From NCBI GenBank assembly GCA_025359165.1, contig JANYHG010000018.1, positions 1-36,723 of the forward strand: 36,723 bases of DNA. The letters run 5' to 3'. This document shows, piece by piece, positions 31,463-36,723 of this stretch. Each line of letters opens with the position of its first letter. The stretch's first letter is position 1. This DNA is from Hyphomicrobiaceae bacterium (GTDB taxonomy: Bacteria; Pseudomonadota; Alphaproteobacteria; Rhizobiales; Hyphomicrobiaceae). The position numbers and the translations under genes are program-made. The notes below the pieces were generated by a model. That model saw only the letters and a program-made list of their open reading frames with translations, searched no databases and was not told the origin of the DNA.

Positions 31463-32269
31463 TCAATTTGCTTTTGCAGGATCGAGCAGGAAATCGAGCA
31501 TGGAACCCTGCAGTGCCTGATACATGTCGGTGCCGGTGGAGGTGCTGCAGCCGCGGGCGCGGGCAGCTTCGATGATCGGTGACGCCGCAGGCACGGTGAT
31601 GACGCAGCCGACAAAAGTCGAGGGCAGGAGTTTTCCCACGTCGATCGGCAAGGGATCGCCCGCCTTCATGCCGGCCGGCGTTGCGTTGCCGACGAGATCG
31701 AAGCCCGTCGGATCGGGGGAACCGACAATTGCACGGCCGGCGCCCATGGTGTTGAGACGTGCGATCAAGACATCGCGGCGTTCGGTGTCGGCATCGTGGA
31801 GGGCCAGTTCGCGCACGCCGGCCGCCAGCAGGGCTTGCGCGATTGCTGAACCGGCACCGCCAGCGCCAATCACCAGCGCCCGTTTTCCCGAGGGATCCAG
31901 GCCCTTCCCGCGCACGGCGCCGACGAATCCGAGGCCGTCGACCATCTCGCCGTGCCAGCCACCTTCCGTGCGCCGGCGCATAATATTGACTGCGCCGATG
32001 AAGCGCGCCCGATCTGTCGTCGAGGCGCAATGCGCGTAGCAGGCAAACTTGTGCGGTACCGTGACGACGATCCCATCAAGATTTTTCAACGTGTCCGCAA
32101 TGGATAGAAACGACGTCAAACTATCTACCGACACCTGAACGGGCACGAGGATGCCGTCATGGCCGCGTTCCGCGAAAGCCGCCGTCATGCCGCCCGGTGC
32201 TTTCACCTGTGCGATCGGATCGCCGATGATGACGTAAAGCCGTGTTGCGCCGGAGAGTGCGGTAGTCAT
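31463..32269 (-). CDS. Shikimate dehydrogenase-like protein (AroE family, non-canonical)
   Basis: This 268-residue protein has the AroE fold: VVTVPHKF with the catalytic lysine K74, GAVN with N95, MVDGLGF with the catalytic aspartate D111, and the NAD(P) loop VIGAGGAGSA (133-142). The N-terminal shikimate-binding serines of true AroE (H-S-x-S-P) are replaced by AQVKAPGGM (20-28). It therefore probably does not make shikimate but oxidises or reduces a related hydroxy or keto ring acid, as quinate/shikimate-type paralogues do in catabolism. The ATG at 32269 has AAGG eight bases upstream; an in-frame TTG at 32284 is less likely. It lies between the ABC fusion gene (30-base gap) and the flavoproteins. 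Confidence 0.87.
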   Translation of the reverse strand: MTTALSGATRLYVIIGDPIAQVKAPGGMTAAFAERGHDGILVPVQVSVDSLTSFLSIADTLKNLDGIVVTVPHKFACYAHCASTTDRARFIGAVNIMRRRTEGGWHGEMVDGLGFVGAVRGKGLDPSGKRALVIGAGGAGSAIAQALLAAGVRELALHDADTERRDVLIARLNTMGAGRAIVGSPDPTGFDLVGNATPAGMKAGDPLPIDVGKLLPSTFVGCVITVPAASPIIEAARARGCSTSTGTDMYQALQGSMLDFLLDPAKAN

Positions 32270-32299
32270 TTTATCGCCTTCCAAATTTGGCGTCTGACA

Positions 32300-34840
32300 T
32301 CACTGGGCTGCTGCGACTTTGACATCGTGGACGACGCCGAGCAGTCGCGCCTGCAGGTCGTGGTCGGTCCCGAGCGTTGTGGCATCACCTTCGAAGGCTA
32401 TCTGTCCGTTGACCAGGACGTAGGCGCGGTCAACGATCGGCAGCACTGCCTCGGCGTGATGTTCAACGATCACCATGGCCACCTTGCCGCGCAGCTTGAC
32501 GAGTGCCTCCATCACCTCCTCGACGACCGCGGGGGCCAGCCCTTCGAACGGTTCATCCAGAAGGATGAGCTTGCTCGGCACGACGAGAGCGCGGGCGATC
32601 GCCACCATCTGCCGTTCACCACCGGAAAGATTTTCGGCTTTGGCCTTCTGCCGTGTGCGAAGGCGCGGGAACAGGTCGAACACTTCTTCGATACTGATGC
32701 CACCAGGGCGCATCGCGAGTTGGAGGTTCTCGGTGACCGTCAGGTTCGGGAACAGTCGTCGACCTTCAGGAACCAACGATATGCCGAGCCGATTGATAAG
32801 GTAGGGCTTCAGACCGCCCGTGGCATGGCCGTCGAATGTTATTGTGCCACGCGCGAGCGGAAGACTTCCGGTCATCGCGCGCAGCGTCGTCGTCTTGCCG
32901 ACACCATTGCGACCGAGCAAGGCGATCGCCTCGCCTTCATGCACTGTCATGCTGACGCCGGAGAGCACGGTGCTGCCGCCGTATCCGGAAGCCAGATCCT
33001 TGACCTCGAGCAAGACGCGCGCGGCAGCATGCTGCTTGCGCTCGGCCGCAGGCGGTGCCGGGCGCGCCGCGCCTTTGGAAGCCCCGATGTAGGCCGCGAT
33101 AACTTCAGGATTGGAGGCGACCTCGGCCGGCTTGCCGTCGGCAATGATGCGACCCTGATGCAGGACCGAGATGCGATCGGATATCGCAAGCACGCGGTCG
33201 ATATCGTGCTCGATGAGCAGGACGGCATGGCTGCGGGCGAGCTTGCGGATGAGATCGGCGACAATGACACGGTCGGCTTCGGCGAGGCCGGCAAGTGGTT
33301 CGTCGAGCAGCAACAGCTTCGAATCGATGGCTAACGTGACGGCTATTTCGAGTAGGCGTTTGGCACCATGCGGGAGATTTATGCTCAGTTCCGCGGCGCG
33401 GTCGGCAATGCCTACGGCGTCGAGGATCGACCAGGCCCGCTGATTTATGGCATCTTCGGCGTACGCGTTCGAGAAAGGACTACCAACTCCCATGCGTTGC
33501 GCTTGAACAGCGATACGAACATTTTCGAAGACGCTGAGGTTTGGGAAGATCGAAAGGATTTGAAAGGACCGGCTGATACCGAGGCGGGCGCGTGCATAGG
33601 TCGGCAGCCGCGTGATATCACGACCTTCAAACAGTATTTTGCCGCCGCTCGGAGGAAGAACACCCGTCAGCATATTGTAAAATGTCGTTTTGCCGGCGCC
33701 GTTGGGGCCGATGATTGAGTGCAACACGTTGGGGTGAACTTGAATGTCGATCTCGCGCGCAGTGACCAGACTGCCGAAGTTCTTCGACAGCTTGCGCGTC
33801 TCGAGGATCGGTCGGGAGACATCGACGGAAAGTCCGGCGCTTTCATACGGCTTGATCACAACCGGGCGCGGCGGGATCGCAGTGCGCGTCAGGGTCCAGC
33901 GTTCGGCACCAACACCCAAGGCCGCGAGAATGCGTTGTGCGAGCCCCTGAATGCCTTCCGGCGACAGAAGCGCAAAAAGCATCAGGATCGGCGCGAAGAT
34001 CAGCCACCAGTTCTCAGTGATCGCGGACAATCGGTTTTCAAGTACGATGAAGGCAATGGCACCCCACAGCGGCCCGAGAAAATGGTGCACCCCGCCCAAA
34101 ACCGTCATCAGCAAGCTGTCGCCCGCGTGCTGCCAACTGAGGTTATCGGCATAAACACCTTGCAGCATGAAGGTGAGCAGTGCGCCGGCAAGCCCCACAA
34201 CCGCTGCCATCAACGTCAGCGAACACAGGCGGACGAAATAGACGTTGGTGCCGATGCTGGATGCGCGTTGTTCGTTGTCGCGTACGGCCTGCAGGGTGCG
34301 GCCGAACGGAGAATGGGCCAACCGCCAGAGAAACAACATCGCGGTGACGACGACGACAAGAACGAAGATATGATAGCTCTTGGCGTCTGCAAACGTCGTG
34401 CGGGGGACGCCTTGCAATCCGTTCTCGCCGCCGGTCACAGCCGTCCATTTGAACGCCACTTCAAATGCAATCTGCGAGAACGCTAGAGTGAGCAGAGAGA
34501 AATAGAGTCCGGTGCGGCGGAGGATCACCGCACCGATCAGCAGGCCGAGAACTGCCGAGAATACAATTGAAAGTACGATGGCGAACAAATCGTTGGCATA
34601 GCCGCCGAGCACAACGAAGGCTGCAACGTAACTCGCTGTGCCGAAGAAAACGGACGCGCCGAAAGGCACCAGGCCCGTGTAGCCCACCAGCAGGTTCACG
34701 CCGGCTCCGTATAGAGTGTAGATGGCGATTTGGGTGATGAGTGACACCGGCGCGCCAAGCGCGAGCCAGAGCACCGACAGCGCACCTAGAACGATCGCGA
34801 CCCAAAAAACCGGATGATAGAAAAACGACCGCGTGCTCAT
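32300..34840 (-). CDS. Branched-chain-type ABC transporter: LivM-LivG-LivF triple fusion
   Basis: One 846-residue chain carries three parts. Residues 1-305 are a LivM permease with GLVPFGASVFFGTASYVAA, RTGLYFSLLTLAFSQI and the coupling loop GRTLQAVRDNEQRA (180-193). Residues 345-585 are a LivG ATPase with Walker A GPNGAGKT (378-385), the LivG-type signature LPHGAKRLLEIA (489-500), Walker B LLLLDEPLAGL, and EHD at 544-546. Residues 608-840 are a LivF ATPase with GRNGVGKT (643-650), LSGGERQMVAIARAL (738-752) and LILLDEPFEGL. A Pro/Ala-rich linker (590-605) joins the ATPases. No stop or frame change breaks it. The ATG at 34840 has GGAGCGG upstream and overlaps the LivH stop as ATGA. Import of a hydrophobic or aromatic acid is likely. 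Confidence 0.95.
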   Translation of the reverse strand: MSTRSFFYHPVFWVAIVLGALSVLWLALGAPVSLITQIAIYTLYGAGVNLLVGYTGLVPFGASVFFGTASYVAAFVVLGGYANDLFAIVLSIVFSAVLGLLIGAVILRRTGLYFSLLTLAFSQIAFEVAFKWTAVTGGENGLQGVPRTTFADAKSYHIFVLVVVVTAMLFLWRLAHSPFGRTLQAVRDNEQRASSIGTNVYFVRLCSLTLMAAVVGLAGALLTFMLQGVYADNLSWQHAGDSLLMTVLGGVHHFLGPLWGAIAFIVLENRLSAITENWWLIFAPILMLFALLSPEGIQGLAQRILAALGVGAERWTLTRTAIPPRPVVIKPYESAGLSVDVSRPILETRKLSKNFGSLVTAREIDIQVHPNVLHSIIGPNGAGKTTFYNMLTGVLPPSGGKILFEGRDITRLPTYARARLGISRSFQILSIFPNLSVFENVRIAVQAQRMGVGSPFSNAYAEDAINQRAWSILDAVGIADRAAELSINLPHGAKRLLEIAVTLAIDSKLLLLDEPLAGLAEADRVIVADLIRKLARSHAVLLIEHDIDRVLAISDRISVLHQGRIIADGKPAEVASNPEVIAAYIGASKGAARPAPPAAERKQHAAARVLLEVKDLASGYGGSTVLSGVSMTVHEGEAIALLGRNGVGKTTTLRAMTGSLPLARGTITFDGHATGGLKPYLINRLGISLVPEGRRLFPNLTVTENLQLAMRPGGISIEEVFDLFPRLRTRQKAKAENLSGGERQMVAIARALVVPSKLILLDEPFEGLAPAVVEEVMEALVKLRGKVAMVIVEHHAEAVLPIVDRAYVLVNGQIAFEGDATTLGTDHDLQARLLGVVHDVKVAAAQ

Positions 34841-35706
34841 TCGAACCGCTCCCATTTTTCGCCGAACAATCCGCGCGGACGCACCAAAAGTATGAGAGCC
34901 ATCAAGATATACATGGCCGCACTCGACCAATCCGGATAAAATTGGATGGTCATGGCTGTGACGACACCGACCAGCAAGCCGGTGACGATCGCGCCTCCGT
35001 AGGAGCCGAGACCTCCGATGGTGACGATAACGAAAGCGGGCATGATGGCACCACCGGCCATCGAAGGGTTCACTGTCCATAGTGGGCCGGCCAGCATGCC
35101 GGCGAGCCCCGCGAGCAGGCAGCCGACACCGAACACGCCGGACAAAACGATTGGCAGGTTGATGCCGAGTAGGCCGACCATTTCAGCATCACGCGAGCCG
35201 GCGCGAATAATGCGGCCGAAGCGGGTGTATTCAAGAAATGCCCAGAAGGTGACAAGTGCGATGATCGTTATAGCCAGCACCGTCAATCTATACTTGGTTA
35301 TCAGAATGGGACCGTATTCAACGAAGCCGGACAAGACTTTGGGCGGGCTGAACGGCAGCGGTGCGCCACCGAAGATCAAGCGCAGGATCGCCTCTACCAG
35401 CAGAGCGAGTGCGAACGTCAGGATCAGTCCAAGCAACGGCTCTTTGCCGTAGAGATGACGGATCAGCACTATCTCGACGACCATGCCGATGACACCGACG
35501 AGAACCGGTGCAAGGAACGCCGCTCCCCAGCCATAGTCGCGCGACAGGACCAGCGCGAGATATGCTCCAATGGCGAAGAACGCGCCGTGCGCGAAATTGA
35601 CAATGCCGAGCATGCCGAAAACGATCGATAGTCCGATTGCGATCAGCACGTAGAGAAACCCAAGCACAAGACCGTTCACGGCCTGCGACAAGATCATGTC
35701 AAGCAC
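34837..35706 (-). CDS. Branched-chain-type ABC transporter permease, LivH
   Basis: This 289-residue inner-membrane protein of the LivH class opens with LSQAVNGLVLGFLYVLIAIG and has GMLGIVNFAHGAFFAIGAY (about 31-49), the family hallmark, then about eight membrane segments. The coupling loop is YTRFGRIIRAGSRDAEMVGLLGIN, near 180-203. It should form a channel with the LivM part of the fusion protein. The start could be GTG at 35706, with GGGG six bases upstream, or ATG at 35697. The gap of 123 bases after the binding-protein gene holds two hairpins. Its stop overlaps the fusion gene's start. Confidence 0.94.
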   Translation of the reverse strand: MLDMILSQAVNGLVLGFLYVLIAIGLSIVFGMLGIVNFAHGAFFAIGAYLALVLSRDYGWGAAFLAPVLVGVIGMVVEIVLIRHLYGKEPLLGLILTFALALLVEAILRLIFGGAPLPFSPPKVLSGFVEYGPILITKYRLTVLAITIIALVTFWAFLEYTRFGRIIRAGSRDAEMVGLLGINLPIVLSGVFGVGCLLAGLAGMLAGPLWTVNPSMAGGAIMPAFVIVTIGGLGSYGGAIVTGLLVGVVTAMTIQFYPDWSSAAMYILMALILLVRPRGLFGEKWERFE

Positions 35707-35738
35707 GGCTTACCCCACAATCCGTTCGCCGATCCGTC

Positions 35739-35752
35739 ACTGCGAAAGCAGT
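35739..35752 (-). promoter_or_regulatory. Short hairpin in the leader of livH
   Basis: ACTGC and GCAGT form a perfect five-base-pair stem around a four-base loop (GAAA on plus, TTTC on minus). It lies 33 bases upstream of the livH start. It is short and may be chance. Confidence 0.2.
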
Positions 35753-35778
35753 TTGATGAAATCAACATTGGGAGTCTC

Positions 35779-35802
35779 GACGTCGCCGCACGCGACGGCG
35801 TC
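35779..35802 (-). promoter_or_regulatory. Imperfect hairpin after the binding-protein gene
   Basis: GACGCCGTCG and CGGCGACGTC on the minus strand can pair over ten positions, with one wobble and one mismatch, around a four-base loop. It starts 28 bases after the binding-protein stop. Partial terminators or stabilising hairpins often sit here in transporter operons to keep binding protein in excess. No U-run follows. Confidence 0.3.
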
Positions 35803-35829
35803 AAGGTCCGGAGTTCACGTCCGAAGTGC

Positions 35830-36723
35830 TCAGAGCGCATCCATCTTGCAAGCAGAATCTGCCTGCGATCCGAAGGCTTTTTCGACGTCCGCCGGAGTTG
35901 CGGGCAATTCCGCTTTGACGTCGAAATAGTCCCACTTGTCGGTGATCTTCGGCTTGATGCTTGCGACGAGAAGGCGGCTCGTCATCTGATGGTCGAACGG
36001 TCGATAGGACGAGGCGAGATCGCCGCGTTTGACACTCCAGGCTTCAAGCGCATTGACGATGGCACCCGCTTCTGTCGACTTTGCTGCCTCAATCGACTCC
36101 AGCAGGGCGCGCATGCCCATCCAGCCCATCCACGCCTTGTCGGCAGCGGGACGGTTGTATTTTTTCTCGTAGGCCGCAGCCATCGCCTGCTCTTCAGGTG
36201 GATTGTTCGGGTTTTTGTAATACCAGGTGAGTGTGAACAACCCGTCGGCGGCTTCCGGGCCGACACCCCAGAGGTCGGTGTTACCGACGGCGATTTCCGC
36301 GAAGGGAATCTTGCCGCGCATGCCGAGTTCGTTCCGTTGCTTGAGGAACGTCGTCAGGTCACTAGCTGCGACGCCACCGATGACGACGTCTGGTTTGGCT
36401 GCGCGAATTTTCAGAATGAAAGACGAGAAATCTGGCGTGCCGACCGGCACTTCGTCGGCACCTACGACTGTGCCGCCGTTGGCCGTTATGTAGTCGGTGA
36501 ATGACTTCTTGATATCTTGGCCGAACGCATACGCCGCAGTCATGATGTACCACTTTTTACCGATCGCAGCGCAATAGGGGGCGAGTACCCGCGTGTGGAC
36601 GTCGACGGGTGGCTGCAGACGGAACGTGTACTTGTTGCACGACGACCCGGTGAGTGCACCTGCCGCAGCATTGGCCGCAATGAACGGCACCTTGGATTTT
36701 TTTGCGACCGCAGAAATCGCCAG
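35830..36723 (-). CDS. Branched-chain-type ABC transporter substrate-binding protein (partial, N-terminus off window)
   Basis: The last 297 residues of a periplasmic LivK-type binding protein (peripla_BP_6) are seen; the frame is open through the right edge, beginning LAISAVAKKSKVPFIAAN. Family features are TFRLQPPVDVHTRVLAP, KKWYIMTAAYAFGQD, and VPVGTPDFSSFILKIRAAKPDVV, followed by AMAAAYEKKYNRPA. Two cysteines near the visible N-terminus (NKYTF preceded by SC, and APYCA) may form the disulfide common in this group. It is the first visible gene of the minus-strand operon. The ligand is unknown; homologues near aromatic pathways bind aromatic or alicyclic acids. A GTG inside the frame at 36675 is not a start. 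Confidence 0.92.
   Translation of the reverse strand: MAISAVAKKSKVPFIAANAAAGALTGSSCNKYTFRLQPPVDVHTRVLAPYCAAIGKKWYIMTAAYAFGQDIKKSFTDYITANGGTVVGADEVPVGTPDFSSFILKIRAAKPDVVIGGVAASDLTTFLKQRNELGMRGKIPFAEIAVGNTDLWGVGPEAADGLFTLTWYYKNPNNPPEEQAMAAAYEKKYNRPAADKAWMGWMGMRALLESIEAAKSTEAGAIVNALEAWSVKRGDLASSYRPFDHQMTSRLLVASIKPKITDKWDYFDVKAELPATPADVEKAFGSQADSACKMDAL

Noticed and set aside
31452-32030. Longer N-terminus for the second KSTD-like flavoprotein
   Set aside because: The extra residues are antisense-quality text inside the AroE-like gene; the FAD fold begins right after the ATG at 31451.
32159-33334. 391-residue plus-strand open frame
   Set aside because: It is antisense to the AroE-like gene start and the LivF/LivG part of the fusion, with no domain of its own.

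Overview
The window reads as a stretch of an alphaproteobacterial chromosome, most likely from the Hyphomicrobiales or a near relative. The DNA is GC-rich, third positions are mostly G or C, and genes are tightly packed. The minus-strand run pcm-like, two tolC-type genes, a popZ-like (DUF2497) gene and valS is a familiar alphaproteobacterial neighbourhood. No rRNA, tRNA, CRISPR array, intact insertion sequence or regulator gene was recognised.

Region 1 (1-4.9 kb) holds loosely related metabolic genes. In order they are a broken MFS transporter remnant, a beta-hydroxyacid dehydrogenase-family gene, a CocE/NonD-type hydrolase, a small membrane-anchored protein, an AcuI/YhdH-type reductase, and a frameshifted remnant that resembles the N-terminus of a DUF4962 (heparinase II/III-like) protein. 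Region 2 (4.9-14.7 kb, minus strand) is the cell-envelope and housekeeping block: the Pcm-like methyltransferase, two tandem TolC-family proteins, the PopZ-like protein, valyl-tRNA synthetase and a flavin monooxygenase.

Region 3 (14.9-23.5 kb) looks like a hydantoin or cyclic-ureide utilisation locus. It has a complete polar amino-acid-type ABC importer (binding protein, ATPase, two permeases), an N-carbamoyl-D-amino-acid amidohydrolase, a flavin reductase-like protein, a hydantoin/Asp/Glu-type racemase and a D-hydantoinase. A divergent DHDPS-family lyase sits beside it. The hydantoinase runs in frame into the wreck of an acyl-CoA synthetase gene (frameshift at an A5 run, then truncation), which is followed at once by a 34-codon stub of a MATE transporter.

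Region 4 (23.7-36.7 kb) is one long minus-strand gene train that enters the window from the right edge. It comprises a branched-chain-type binding protein (partial), LivH, a single polypeptide that fuses LivM, LivG and LivF, an AroE-like dehydrogenase, two tandem flavoproteins of the 3-ketosteroid-delta1-dehydrogenase type, a metal-dependent TIM-barrel isomerase/dehydratase-like protein, an SDR, an acyl-CoA dehydrogenase and a class I CoA-transferase. Gene overlaps (ATGA) and short gaps support co-transcription. My best inference is import and stepwise dehydrogenation or aromatisation of an alicyclic (hydroaromatic) carboxylic acid, but the substrate is not determined by the sequence.

The most notable points are the LivMGF triple fusion, the paired KSTD-like desaturases in a transporter-led operon, the hydantoinase/ligase/MATE junction, a seven-codon Arg-rich leader overlapping the ABC binding-protein start, and four gene remnants that all keep N-terminal ends, which suggests ongoing gene loss. 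All calls are from reading sequence and translations; no database search was run.
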